A stretch of 64,000 nt of DNA from Eubacterium_U album (GTDB lineage: Bacteria; Bacillota; Clostridia; Lachnospirales; Lachnospiraceae): contig NZ_JAODBU010000004.1 of NCBI RefSeq assembly GCF_025336545.1, positions 186,001-250,000 on the forward strand, given 5' to 3'. Positions 43,935-53,298 of this stretch are shown piece after piece (the stretch's first letter is position 1; each line of letters opens with the position of its first letter). The notes beneath the pieces are model-generated. The model saw only the letters and a list, made by a program, of their open reading frames with translations. It was not told where the DNA came from and ran no database searches. The translations under genes and the position numbers were made by a program.

Positions 43935-45119
43935 ATGACAGCTCAGGAATATATGGATAAAGCAGAGCAATTTTTAGTACATACATACAACAGATTTAAA
44001 ATTGTAATAGAAAAAGGCGACGGAGTATATTTGTATGATGTAAATGGAAAGAAATATTTGGACTTTGCAGCAGGAATTGCTGTATTTGCATTAGGATATA
44101 ATAATAAAAAATATAATGATGCATTGAAAGCGCAGATTGACAAGGTAATACACACTTCTAATTTATATTACAATGTACCGGCAATTGAAGCAGCACAAAA
44201 AGTTGTTGAGGCAACAGGTCTTAAAAAAGTGTTTTTCACAAATAGTGGAACAGAGGCAATTGAAGGTGCTATAAAAATGGCTAAAAGATATGCGTATGAC
44301 AGGGACGGTCATGCAAATCATGAAATTATAGCTATGAACCATTCTTTTCACGGAAGAACATTAGGAGCGTTGGCAGTTACAGGAAATGCACATTATCAGG
44401 AACCATTTGGACCTATGATTGATGGAATAAAATTTGCTGAGTACAACAATCTTGAAAGCGTTGAGTCATTAATAACTGATAAAACATGCGCGATTGTTTT
44501 AGAAACACTTCAGGGCGAAGGTGGAATATATCCTGCAGATGAAGAATTTATCAAAGGAATAAGAAAGCTTTGTGATGAAAATGATATAATAATGATTTGT
44601 GATGAAATTCAATGTGGAATGGGACGAACAGGCAAAATGTTTGCTTATGAACATTATGGAATAAAACCGGACATCGTTACAGTAGCAAAAGCATTAGGTT
44701 GTGGTGTTCCTGTTGGAGCATTTGTTGCAGGAGAAAAAACATGTAACTCGCTAGTACCGGGAGATCACGGAACTACATATGGTGGAAATCCATTAGCTAC
44801 TGCAGCAGTTTCTACGGTATTTGATTTATTTAAAGAAGAAAAAATCGTAGAAAATGTAAATGAAGTTGCTCCATATTTGGAAGAAAAATTGGATGAAATA
44901 GTTAAAGATTTTGACAATGTAACTGCAAGAAGAGGAAAAGGATTTATGCAGGGACTTGTCCTTACAACACCTGTAGGAGATACAGTTAATAAGGCTATTG
45001 AAAATGGTTTATTAGTAATTTCAGCCGGAAGCGATGTATTAAGAATGGTACCACCACTTACGATAACAAAAGAAAATGTTGATGAAATGATAGAAATATT
45101 AAGAAAGTCATTAGTATAA
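43935..45119 (+). CDS. argD: Acetylornithine aminotransferase
   Basis: 394 residues, class III PLP aminotransferase. GDGVYLYDVNGKKYLDFAAG, NSGTEAIEGAIKMAK, the Asp in MICDEIQCGMGRTGK, and the PLP-lysine in TVAKALGCGVPVGAF identify it. It makes N-acetylornithine from N-acetylglutamate semialdehyde. I chose ATG 43935, preceded by AAGGAGA; an in-frame ATG 33 bases upstream has no RBS. Some ArgD enzymes also serve lysine synthesis; that cannot be read here. Confidence 0.92.
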   Translation: MTAQEYMDKAEQFLVHTYNRFKIVIEKGDGVYLYDVNGKKYLDFAAGIAVFALGYNNKKYNDALKAQIDKVIHTSNLYYNVPAIEAAQKVVEATGLKKVFFTNSGTEAIEGAIKMAKRYAYDRDGHANHEIIAMNHSFHGRTLGALAVTGNAHYQEPFGPMIDGIKFAEYNNLESVESLITDKTCAIVLETLQGEGGIYPADEEFIKGIRKLCDENDIIMICDEIQCGMGRTGKMFAYEHYGIKPDIVTVAKALGCGVPVGAFVAGEKTCNSLVPGDHGTTYGGNPLATAAVSTVFDLFKEEKIVENVNEVAPYLEEKLDEIVKDFDNVTARRGKGFMQGLVLTTPVGDTVNKAIENGLLVISAGSDVLRMVPPLTITKENVDEMIEILRKSLV

Positions 45120-45130
45120 AAATTTCAAAA

Positions 45131-45172
45131 CCTCACATAATACTTCAAAAGGGAGGAAAGTATTATGTGGGG
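45131..45172 (+). promoter_or_regulatory. Hairpin overlapping the DMT start codon
   Basis: CCTCACATAATACTT (45131-45145) pairs with AAGTATTATGTGGGG (45158-45172). The loop holds the RBS GGGAGG, and the ATG (45165) lies in the 3' arm, followed by TTTTATT. It can be an argD terminator and a translation block for the next gene. Confidence 0.55.
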
Positions 45173-45593
45173 TTTTATTATTGCATTAATTTCAGGAGCT
45201 CTAATGAGTATTCAGGGAGTTTTTAATACGAAAGTAACGGAAAGTTCAAGTATGTGGGTCGCAAACAGCTGGGTACAGTTTACAGCTTTAATTGTCTGCA
45301 TAATTGCATGGTTTGTAACAGGCAGGGAAAGTATGACTGCAATATTTAATGTAGAACATAAATACATGCTTCTTGGTGGAACTATAGGGGCAGTAATTAC
45401 ATGGACAGTAATTAAAAGTATGGATAATCTTGGCCCGGCGCAGGCTGTACTGATAATTGTTATTTCTCAGATTGTTGTTGCATATCTGATAGAAGTTTTT
45501 GGAATATTTGGAGTGGAAAAGGTACCTTTTGAGTGGAGTAAATTAGTGGGAGTTGTTTTAGCCGTTGTGGGTATATTTATATTTAAAAAATAA
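45165..45593 (+). CDS. DMT superfamily transporter, DUF606/YdcZ-like
   Basis: 142 residues with four hydrophobic helices (FIIALISGALMSIQGVFN; FTALIVCIIAWFV; MLLGGTIGAVITWTVI; AVLIIVISQIVVAYLI and a last VVLAVVGIFIF). The single-repeat size and the opening match the DUF606 (YdcZ) branch of drug/metabolite transporters, which often work as dimers. The substrate is unknown. Its start codon and RBS are enclosed in a hairpin at 45131-45172, 45 bases after argD, so expression may depend on argD translation or read-through. Confidence 0.82.
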   Translation: MWGFIIALISGALMSIQGVFNTKVTESSSMWVANSWVQFTALIVCIIAWFVTGRESMTAIFNVEHKYMLLGGTIGAVITWTVIKSMDNLGPAQAVLIIVISQIVVAYLIEVFGIFGVEKVPFEWSKLVGVVLAVVGIFIFKK

Positions 45594-45723
45594 AGTTAGC
45601 ATATAAAGTAGATTAATATTAAATAAAATCAATAAAATCAGGTATTTGGATATTGCGATTTGAAATTTTATTAGGTATTATTATTGTGTACGTTTAAGGG
45701 AAACTCCGTAAAAAGGAGGAAAA

Positions 45724-46326
45724 ATGTACAAAATATTAAATAAATTAAGTTATTTTACAAAGAATGTAAGCATTGTAGTGTTGATGATATGTGCAGGTAT
45801 TATTTTAACGGGATGCGATGATTCTAAGGAAATAATGATTAACGAAGAAACAATTGAAGAGAGTTATGAATATACAGAAAATAAAAATCATATTTATGTA
45901 TATTTAAGTGGAGAAGTTGAAAGCCCGGGTGTTTATAAATTAGAAAATGAAGCAAGATTATATCAGGCAATAGAGTTAGCAGGGGGCATGACAAAAAATG
46001 CCCAGAAAGAATATTTAAATCTTGCAGAGACAGTATATGATGGACAACAGATTCATATATTGTCTAAGAAAGAATATAAGAAAAGTCAGGAGCAGGACAC
46101 TGATATTGTGCAGAATACAGATAGTGATAATGCTTTGATAAATATTAATACAGCGACACCTGAAGAACTACAGAGTCTTTCAGGAGTAGGTGAAACAAGG
46201 GCTAAGGCTATAATAGAATACAGGGAGAAGAATGGAAAGTTTCAGACAATAGAAGACATAAAGAATGTGTCAGGAATTGGAGATTCTACTTTTGAAAATA
46301 TACAAAATGATATAACTGTAAAATAG
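45724..46326 (+). CDS. comEA: ComEA-like DNA-binding lipoprotein
   Basis: 200 residues. Signal peptide with lipobox LTGC (Cys 31) gives a lipid anchor. An SLBB domain (about 57-118: IYVYLSGEVESPGVYKLENE) and a helix-hairpin-helix pair (about 139-200: INTATPEELQSLSGVGETRA and VSGIGDSTFENIQ) follow. ComEA binds incoming DNA at the surface for transformation, passing it to ComEC, which is encoded further on at 49441. Anchoring by lipoprotein rather than a plain membrane helix is notable. RBS AAAGGAGGA is strong. It precedes the two-component genes by 14 bases. Confidence 0.88.
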   Translation: MYKILNKLSYFTKNVSIVVLMICAGIILTGCDDSKEIMINEETIEESYEYTENKNHIYVYLSGEVESPGVYKLENEARLYQAIELAGGMTKNAQKEYLNLAETVYDGQQIHILSKKEYKKSQEQDTDIVQNTDSDNALININTATPEELQSLSGVGETRAKAIIEYREKNGKFQTIEDIKNVSGIGDSTFENIQNDITVK

Positions 46327-46340
46327 AAGAAGAGGTATAA

Positions 46341-47027
46341 ATGAAGGTTTTAGTGGTAGATGATGAGAAATTAATTGTTAAAGGAATCAAATTTAGTCTT
46401 GAACAGGACGGAATGGATGTTGATTGTGCATATGATGGTGGAGAAGCTATAGAGAAAATCAGAGAGAATATATATGATATGGTTTTACTTGATTTAATGC
46501 TTCCGATATTTGACGGGTATGAAGTGTGCCAACAGGTGCGTGAATTTTCAGATGTTCCAATAATTATGCTTACGGCTAAAGGCGATGATATGGACAAAAT
46601 ATTAGGACTTGAATACGGTGCAGATGATTATATCACAAAACCTTTTAATATTTTAGAAGTTAAGGCCAGAATCAAAGCAATAAACCGAAGAAATACGAAG
46701 AAGGCACCTAAGGCTGTGGAAAAGCCAAAGGTTATTGTAAGTGGTGATATGAAGCTTGATTTAGAAGATAAGAGATTATTTATCGAAGGAAAAGAAATAA
46801 ATGTAACGTCAAAAGAATTTGATTTGTTAGGACTTTTAGCGACAAATGTTGGAAAAGTTTACAGCAGAGATGAATTGTTAAGATTGGTATGGGGAACTCA
46901 TTTCCCGGGAGATGCAAGAACAGTAGATGTTCATGTTAGAAGATTAAGAGAAAAAATAGAAAAAAATCCTGCCCAGCCACAGTACGTACATACAAAATGG
47001 GGAATGGGATACTTTTTCCAGGGTTAA
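46341..47027 (+). CDS. OmpR/PhoB-type response regulator
   Basis: 228 residues. Receiver domain: VVDDEKLIVKG (acidic pair DD near 7-8), phospho-acceptor D51 in VLLDLMLPIFDGYE, and conserved Lys in DYITKPFNILEV near 103. Winged-helix DNA-binding domain at about 135-225 with VTSKEFDLLGLLATN and RTVDVHVRRLREKIEK. RBS AAGAGGT precedes the ATG. The kinase gene starts 4 bases after, so the two are coupled. Sequence resembles YycF/PhoP-type regulators (ARTVDVHVRRLREKIE). Targets are unknown. Confidence 0.92.
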   Translation: MKVLVVDDEKLIVKGIKFSLEQDGMDVDCAYDGGEAIEKIRENIYDMVLLDLMLPIFDGYEVCQQVREFSDVPIIMLTAKGDDMDKILGLEYGADDYITKPFNILEVKARIKAINRRNTKKAPKAVEKPKVIVSGDMKLDLEDKRLFIEGKEINVTSKEFDLLGLLATNVGKVYSRDELLRLVWGTHFPGDARTVDVHVRRLREKIEKNPAQPQYVHTKWGMGYFFQG

Positions 47028-47031
47028 ATAA

Positions 47032-48489
47032 ATGAAGAAGATAGTAGATAAATTTATAAATGTTATTACAAGTATGAGATTTAAAGTATTTGTAATAACA
47101 TTTATTGCGATTATAATACCGGTTATTGGCTCGAATTTTTTAATTGGAAAGATGGCGGTCAATAACTATTCAAAACAAAGATTTGAAAAATTTAAAACAC
47201 AAAATTATATACTTAGAAACTGTATATTAAGCGAAAATTATATGGACAACCAGGATTCTGAAATTGCTGAGGCAGAAATGTCGCAACTTGCTACAGGATT
47301 TGAAGGAAGAGTTGAAGTTATAAATAGTGACTATATTATAATAAAGGACACATATAATTCAGACGAAGGAAAAACAAATATTTCTTCAAGTGTTATAAAG
47401 GCAATGACAGGTGATGAAGTATATAATTATTATGAGGAGCAGGAATATGTTGAATATGTACTGCCCATAATGTCTACTGTTACAGATGTAAATGGTAACA
47501 GTCAGACTAAAATACTTGGAGCAATGTATACAAGATATTCAACAACAGCATTTAAGGAATTTTATTACACAATACTTAACTACATAGTTGTTATTGATTT
47601 ACTCTTGGGAGTATTTGCATTGATAATGTCATGGATTTGTTCAAGAATATTAGTTAAGCCTATTAAGAGTATAGAAGAGTCTATTGAACGTATTTCAACC
47701 GGAAATTTGAAGGCGAATATTGAAGAAAAAGGTGAGACGGAAGTTAAAAACATAATCAGGGAATTTAACCAGATGGTTGAAATAATTGCTAAGCAGGATG
47801 AGTCAAGACAGCAATTTGTTTCAAATGTATCCCATGAATTAAAGACACCAATAACTTCAATGAAGGTTCTTGCGGATTCTTTAGTAGGTCAGGAAAATGT
47901 GCCGGAAGAATTGTATCAGGAATTTTTGACGGATATAGCAAAAGAAATTGACCGTGAAAATGATATAATAACAGATTTGCTTAATCTGGTAAGAATGGAC
48001 AGTGGAAATGATAAACTTAATATTTCAACAGTAAATATTAATGAACTTGTTGAAAGCACTTTAAAGAGATTAAGACCTATAGCAGAAGTAAAAAATATTG
48101 AAGTTGTGCTTGAAAGTTTCAGACCTGTAATGGCAGATGTAGATGAAGTCAAATTTAACATGGTTGTAACTAATTTAGTTGAAAATGCCATTAAATATAA
48201 TGTGACTGACGGATGGGTAAGAGTATCGCTAAATGCAGATCATCAGTATTTCTATCTCAAAGTTGCAGACTCAGGAATTGGAATCGAAGATGACCAGCAG
48301 GAGCATATTTTTGAAAGATTTTTCAGAGTTGATAAGGCAAGAGCAAGAGAAACAGGTGGCACAGGACTTGGTTTGTCAATAACTAAAAATATTATATTGC
48401 TTCATGAAGGTACAGTTAAAGTTCATAGTAAAGAGGGAGAAGGAACTACATTTACAGTTCGTATTCCATTAAAGTATATTGAACAATAA
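47032..48489 (+). CDS. Sensor histidine kinase with HAMP domain
   Basis: 485 residues. N-terminal helix FVITFIAIIIPVIGSNFL (about 21-38), extracellular sensor of about 145 residues, second helix near 185-207, HAMP (SRILVKPIKSIEESIERIST), HisKA with phospho-acceptor His in SNVSHELKTPITSMK (about residue 268), and HATPase_c with NLVENAIKYNVTDGW (N box), DSGIGI and GGTGLGLSITK. It forms a pair with the response regulator before it. Located between comEA and the GerMN/comEC genes, so it might sense an envelope state; the signal is unknown. Confidence 0.92.
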   Translation: MKKIVDKFINVITSMRFKVFVITFIAIIIPVIGSNFLIGKMAVNNYSKQRFEKFKTQNYILRNCILSENYMDNQDSEIAEAEMSQLATGFEGRVEVINSDYIIIKDTYNSDEGKTNISSSVIKAMTGDEVYNYYEEQEYVEYVLPIMSTVTDVNGNSQTKILGAMYTRYSTTAFKEFYYTILNYIVVIDLLLGVFALIMSWICSRILVKPIKSIEESIERISTGNLKANIEEKGETEVKNIIREFNQMVEIIAKQDESRQQFVSNVSHELKTPITSMKVLADSLVGQENVPEELYQEFLTDIAKEIDRENDIITDLLNLVRMDSGNDKLNISTVNINELVESTLKRLRPIAEVKNIEVVLESFRPVMADVDEVKFNMVVTNLVENAIKYNVTDGWVRVSLNADHQYFYLKVADSGIGIEDDQQEHIFERFFRVDKARARETGGTGLGLSITKNIILLHEGTVKVHSKEGEGTTFTVRIPLKYIEQ

Positions 48490-48514
48490 AGATTGAAACG
48501 TGGTGTTTAATAAA

Positions 48515-49438
48515 ATGAACAGATATAAGAAAATAATATGCAGCATTCTTGTGTGTGTACTTATGGTTACAGCGGTAGGATGTGGAAAAACAAAAAATAG
48601 CAGCACAAAAAAATATGATGGGAATTATATTTTTTATGTTAGCCGGGACAAAGATAAACTTGAAAATGAACAATATAAAACAAAGAGTTCAGATACCTTA
48701 GAACAGGTAGATGAAATGATAAAGAAGTTAACCGGTAAAGCCATTCCTAAAAAAGTAATTGTAAACAGTTACAATCTTTTGGATGGAATTTTAACATTGG
48801 ATTTTAGTGAGGAATATCTTGAAATCAGCAAGGATGAAGAAGTGTTAATAAGAGCAGCAGTAGTTCTTACTTTAACTCAGATTGAGTCTGTAGATTATGT
48901 TGCATTTACCGTTAATGACAGTGCGTTGACAAGAAGAGATGGAACTATTATAGGAAATATGCAGGCCACTGATTTTGTGGATAATTATGGTAGTGATAAT
49001 AACATTGTATTTTCAACAAGATTTATTCTCTATTACGGAAATGAAGATAGTTCTAATTTAAAAGAATGTGATGTTATGGAAAATTATACAGGAGAAGAAT
49101 CTAAAGAAGAATTTATTGTAAAGAGACTAATAGAAGGTCCGGATGAAAAGGGATACAATAGAATTTTTTCAAAAGATATAAAGTTAATCAGCGTTATGAC
49201 TACTGATAATATCTGTTATGTAAATTTCAATTCAAATTTTCTGACAGAACAGATAGTTGGTTCTCCTGAACTTGCAATATATTCCATAGTAAATTCATTA
49301 TCAGAACTTAACTATGTTCATAAAGTTCAGATAATGGTAAATGGAGATACAAATGTAAGTTTTAAAGGAGTGAAGTTAGACAACGCTTTCATTAGAAACT
49401 TAGATTATATTGAAAATGAAACAAAAGAAGGAGAATAG
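48515..49438 (+). CDS. GerMN domain lipoprotein
   Basis: 308 residues. A signal peptide (KIICSILVCVLMVTAV) ends at lipobox AVGC, so it is a lipoprotein. Two GerMN-type domains follow, roughly 30-130 (IYFVSRDKDKLENEQY-like start; LDGILTLDFSEEYLE) and 165-305 (VVNSLSELNYVHKVQIMVNG-like ending; CYVNFNSNFL). GerMN domains occur in spore germination and envelope lipoproteins that work next to two-component kinases such as the LytR/YycH context. The ATG at 48515 is chosen; two GTG codons just upstream (48500, 48503) are alternatives. It is 26 bases after the kinase gene and 2 bases before comEC by my start. Confidence 0.78.
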   Translation: MNRYKKIICSILVCVLMVTAVGCGKTKNSSTKKYDGNYIFYVSRDKDKLENEQYKTKSSDTLEQVDEMIKKLTGKAIPKKVIVNSYNLLDGILTLDFSEEYLEISKDEEVLIRAAVVLTLTQIESVDYVAFTVNDSALTRRDGTIIGNMQATDFVDNYGSDNNIVFSTRFILYYGNEDSSNLKECDVMENYTGEESKEEFIVKRLIEGPDEKGYNRIFSKDIKLISVMTTDNICYVNFNSNFLTEQIVGSPELAIYSIVNSLSELNYVHKVQIMVNGDTNVSFKGVKLDNAFIRNLDYIENETKEGE

Positions 49439-49440
49439 CT

Positions 49441-51861
49441 ATTAAAAGACCAATATTAACAATAACATTGGCTTTTGTACTTGGAGAGGTGATAGCTATA
49501 TATGCACAGGCAGCATTGTTATTTGTAACAGTGCTGCTTGTTTTGCTTTCATTTATTTTACTACTATTTAAAAACAGGGAGCAAAAGATTGAAAAGGTAA
49601 TGTTAATGACATTAAGTTTATGCTTTATGGTTGTTGGATATTTGATTACTGAGGGAGAACTTTCTAAAAAGAAATCAATAGATGAGATGAATGGACAAAC
49701 AATCGTTGTTAATGGAGAAATTTTACAGATAACAGACACAAAATATGGATTTAGATACAAAATAAAAACAACGATAGAGAATTTAGCAGAAAATAATAAA
49801 AGAAATTTGAAAAAAATAAAGGATGTAAATTTGATTTTTGAAACGAAAGAAGAGTTATCTGTATCTATCGGCAACAATGTTAAATGCAAAGGCATAATTA
49901 ATAGATTTGACAAAGCACGAAACAAAGGAAATTTTGATTCAGACAAATACTATCAGTCTCTTGGAATGTATGGAGAAATAGCAAATTGCAGTGTAGAGAT
50001 AACTTCTAATGAGACAAACCTTATAAAACAGAGATTATATGATTTGAAGAAAAGTTATACAAGGCAACTTAAAAAGATTTGCAATGATAATAACGTAGGT
50101 GTTTTTAAGATATGTAACCTGGAAAACGGAGGGATTATACAGGGAATTTTGCTTGGTAATAAGAATGATATTAATGACGATATTAAGTCACTATATCAAA
50201 TGAATGGAATTTCACATATTTTGGCAATTTCCGGGTTACACATTTCATTAATCGGCTTGTTTGTGTATTCATTAATTAGAAAGAAACTTAAATTTATACC
50301 GGCAGCGTTTTTTTCAATTTCAATTATCTTGTTATTTTCAATGATGACCGGATTCGGGGTGGCGACAGTAAGGGCAACAATTATGTTTATAATGAATATT
50401 GCCGGCGAAGTTTTGGGACGAAAAAATGATAGGATAAATGCGATAGCGTTAGCATTTTTACTTATTGTATGCAGTAATCCGATGGTAATAATAAACAGTG
50501 GATTTCAAATGTCATTTGCGGCAATAATAGGAGCAAATTTTGTATGGAAAATAACAGAAAAATTTATGGATATAAAAGGAAAAATGTGGAGCGCATTTGG
50601 ATTTAGCTTGTGCATCACTATTGTTATGAACCCTATTATAGCCTGGAATTATTATCAGATACCAATGTATTCAGTACTACTAAATTTAATTATTGTTCCA
50701 TTAATGGGAATCGTTATAGCGAGTGGATTTGTGGGACTATATTCTTCATATTTGTTTGTAATTATTGGAAAGATAACTATTTTGCCGGCGTGTCTGATTA
50801 TAAAGATGTATGGTTTGTTATGTACAATAGTAGAGCATATTCCATTTTATAATGTGATATGTGGTAAGCCTAATGTAATTGTGGTTATAGTTTATTATTT
50901 TACAATTGCAGGCATGTGTATAGTAATGAAAATATATTTAAAGAAAAATGAAGATAAAGAGAGCAAAAAGATAATTCCAAAAACAGGCCAAATTGTCGAA
51001 AATGAAAGGAGTAAGAAAGCAAAAAAGAGAAAAATTTTCATTAAAAAAATTACATTTGTTTTTGGAAGTTTCATAATAATAACGATAAGTTTATTTGTGC
51101 ATATATTTACGGGATTTGAAGTTAATTTTCTTGATGTAGGGCAGGGAGATGGAATTGCGATTCGGACACATGATGCTTTTATAACTGTTGACGGAGGAAG
51201 CAGTGATGTTAAAAATGTAGGGAAGTACAGAATAATTCCGTTTATTAAATACAAAGGAATAAGGGCGATTGATTATGCAATAATCAGCCATCTTGATAAT
51301 GACCATGTAAGTGGGGTAAGAGAGCTTTTAGAACAGTCAGACAACGGAGGAATAAAGGTCAGAAATATAGTATTGCCAAAGCTTTTAAATAAAGACGATG
51401 AATATGTGGAGATGGAGAAATTAGCCCATGCAATGGGTGTAGAGGTGCTTTATTTGAAAAATGGTGATTCAATAGAGGCAGGGCCATTAAAAATTAAATG
51501 CATAAATCCAGATATTAAAAATCAAATGGATGACAGAAATGATAACAGCACTGTACTTGATGTAAAGTATAAAAATTTTTCAATGCTTTTAACAGGAGAT
51601 ATAAGCAGTGAGGTAGAAAATAATATTGAAAAAAATTTGGCACAAAAATATACAGTATTAAAGGTTCCACACCATGGGTCAAGGTTTTCTTCTTCAGAAA
51701 AGCTGTTAAGCAAGGTCAGTCCCAAATACAGCGTGATTTCATGCGGTGAGGGAAATAGCTATGGACATCCTCATATAGAAACCATAGATAGATTAAATAT
51801 GCATAATACAGAAATATTGCGAACAGATTTAATTGGCGAGATTGACTTTAGGATGGAGTGA
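49441..51861 (+). CDS. comEC: ComEC/Rec2 competence DNA channel (ATT start proposed)
   Basis: About 806 residues. The N-terminal half has multiple membrane helices and the ComEC core QMNGISHILAISGLHISLIG near residue 250, GVATVRATIMFI and FQMSFAAIIGA. The C-terminal ~270 residues form a metallo-beta-lactamase-like domain with FLDVGQGDGIAIRT, ISHLDNDHVSG and VPHHGSRFSSSEKLL. ComEC pulls single-stranded DNA into the cell. If ATT at 49441 is read as the start, the protein begins (M)KRPILTITLAFVLGEV, the usual ComEC opening, and AAGGAG lies 7 bases upstream. The first in-frame canonical start is TTG at 49468, without an RBS. Confidence 0.88.
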   Translation: MKRPILTITLAFVLGEVIAIYAQAALLFVTVLLVLLSFILLLFKNREQKIEKVMLMTLSLCFMVVGYLITEGELSKKKSIDEMNGQTIVVNGEILQITDTKYGFRYKIKTTIENLAENNKRNLKKIKDVNLIFETKEELSVSIGNNVKCKGIINRFDKARNKGNFDSDKYYQSLGMYGEIANCSVEITSNETNLIKQRLYDLKKSYTRQLKKICNDNNVGVFKICNLENGGIIQGILLGNKNDINDDIKSLYQMNGISHILAISGLHISLIGLFVYSLIRKKLKFIPAAFFSISIILLFSMMTGFGVATVRATIMFIMNIAGEVLGRKNDRINAIALAFLLIVCSNPMVIINSGFQMSFAAIIGANFVWKITEKFMDIKGKMWSAFGFSLCITIVMNPIIAWNYYQIPMYSVLLNLIIVPLMGIVIASGFVGLYSSYLFVIIGKITILPACLIIKMYGLLCTIVEHIPFYNVICGKPNVIVVIVYYFTIAGMCIVMKIYLKKNEDKESKKIIPKTGQIVENERSKKAKKRKIFIKKITFVFGSFIIITISLFVHIFTGFEVNFLDVGQGDGIAIRTHDAFITVDGGSSDVKNVGKYRIIPFIKYKGIRAIDYAIISHLDNDHVSGVRELLEQSDNGGIKVRNIVLPKLLNKDDEYVEMEKLAHAMGVEVLYLKNGDSIEAGPLKIKCINPDIKNQMDDRNDNSTVLDVKYKNFSMLLTGDISSEVENNIEKNLAQKYTVLKVPHHGSRFSSSEKLLSKVSPKYSVISCGEGNSYGHPHIETIDRLNMHNTEILRTDLIGEIDFRME

Positions 51862-52123
51862 TAGATTTTATGTGCAAAATGAAATCGAATGTTAAAAAGA
51901 GATTTGCTAAATATTATCAGTAATAATACGATAATCCAAAGTAAAATGAACCGACTATTTAGAAGAATTGTTTGTGAAGCATAAATATGTTATAGAAAAT
52001 GAAAATCTTTTCCGTAAAAAAATAAAAATATGATACATTAGAATAAAATAGATGAATGGAATGAATTTCTGTGCTAAAATTATTTGTGCATTTAATTAAG
52101 TAATAAGGATATAAGAAATAAAA

Positions 52124-53122
52124 ATGAAAACATTATCAGAAGATATAAAGACAGGAAAGTTTAAAAGAGTTTATTTGCTATGCGGTGAAGAAGAGTATCT
52201 TGTTAAAAATTATAAAAATCAGCTTATTCAGGCAATAAATGGTGGAGATACCATGAATTCTAATTTTTATGAAGGAAAGGGTCTTAATGTAAAGGAAATT
52301 ATCGACGTGGCTGAAACAATGCCGTTTATGGCTGAATATCGATTAGTAGTGCTTGAAGACACAGAGATGTTTAAGTCAGGTGGAGATGAACTTGCTGAAT
52401 ATGTTAAGTCAATTCCTGAAAGCACAATTATGTTGTTTGTAGAAAGCAATATAGATAAGAGAAGTAAATTATACAAAGCAGTAAAGGCAAGTGGATATAT
52501 TTGCGAAATGACAAGCCAGACAGAAGGTGATTTGAGTGTATGGGCTGCCAGATTATTTGCAAATGCAGGAAAACGTATAACAAAAGCAAATATGATGTAT
52601 TTGCTTCAAAAAGTAGGAACGGATATGGAAACATTGTCCACTGAGATAGAAAAGTTAATCTGTTATTGTATGAAAACAGACGTAGTTGATAAAGATGCAA
52701 TAGATGCAGTATGCGTAACTCAGATGTCTGTCAAAATATTTGATATGATTGATGCCATTTCTACAAAGAATCAGAAAAAGACGCTTGATTCATATTATGA
52801 ACTCATAGCAGCTAAGGAACCACCGATGCGTATTTTGTATATGATTACAAGACAATTTAATCTTATGCTACAGGCAAAAGATTTATCAAATCAGGGCATG
52901 GGTAAAAATGATGTGGCAAAAGCCATGGGAGTTCAGGCGTTTATAGCAGGGAAAAGCATACAACAGGCAAGAAACTTTCAAATGAGAGAACTTAAGGACG
53001 GGTTAGCTGAAAGTATAAAAACAGAGCAACTTATAAAGAGAGGGGCTATGGATGAAAATATTGGAGTAGAAATGCTGTTAATTAAGTATAGTAAAAAAGA
53101 AGAAAAAAAGAAACGAATTTAA
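52124..53122 (+). CDS. holA: DNA polymerase III subunit delta
   Basis: 332 residues. The opening (FKRVYLLCGEEEYLVKNYKN) and AEYRLVVLEDTEMF, SVWAARLFANAGKRI and QFNLMLQAKDLSNQGM match HolA, the clamp-loader subunit that opens the beta clamp. Its place after comEC is the usual Firmicute arrangement, where holA lies between comEC and rpsT; rpsT is not seen next. The gap of 262 bases before it is AT-rich and I see no gene there. RBS AAGGATA precedes the ATG. Confidence 0.9.
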   Translation: MKTLSEDIKTGKFKRVYLLCGEEEYLVKNYKNQLIQAINGGDTMNSNFYEGKGLNVKEIIDVAETMPFMAEYRLVVLEDTEMFKSGGDELAEYVKSIPESTIMLFVESNIDKRSKLYKAVKASGYICEMTSQTEGDLSVWAARLFANAGKRITKANMMYLLQKVGTDMETLSTEIEKLICYCMKTDVVDKDAIDAVCVTQMSVKIFDMIDAISTKNQKKTLDSYYELIAAKEPPMRILYMITRQFNLMLQAKDLSNQGMGKNDVAKAMGVQAFIAGKSIQQARNFQMRELKDGLAESIKTEQLIKRGAMDENIGVEMLLIKYSKKEEKKKRI

Positions 53123-53125
53123 CAA

Positions 53126-53173
53126 AAAGAGCATTGAGTTAGTGATTAAAATCAAAACACAATGCTCTTTCTT
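53126..53173 (+). terminator. Terminator after holA
   Basis: AAAGAGCATTG (53126-53136) pairs with CAATGCTCTTT (53160-53170), with further imperfect pairing inside, then a T-rich end. Confidence 0.75.
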
Positions 53174-53196
53174 GTGACTGAGTATATAATATGAAT

Positions 53197-53232
53197 AAAA
53201 GCCGAAACTTTTTGAAATAAGCTTCGACTTTT
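53197..53232. terminator. Second hairpin between holA and the alcohol dehydrogenase gene
   Basis: AAAAGCCGAAAC against GCTTCGACTTTT with one or two wobble pairs, located between convergent genes; it probably terminates the minus-strand gene. Confidence 0.55.
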
Positions 53233-53298
53233 ATTTTGTTTTATAAAACTAAATAGAAATACGGATTTACAGAGAGTATTTCACACTCTCAAATATTC

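Noticed and set aside
51890..51943. Short frame starting MCKMKSNVKKRF, considered as a remnant of rpsT or a small peptide
   Set aside because: It has only 17 codons, no SD and no match to S20 beyond basic residues.
53250..53295. Possible further copy of the structured element near the alcohol dehydrogenase end (AAATCCGT and GAGAGTGTGAA on the minus strand)
   Set aside because: The two motifs recur in copies A and C or D, but the core TTTTGAYCCCRRCAT is missing and only a small hairpin (GAGAGT/ACTCTC) is seen.
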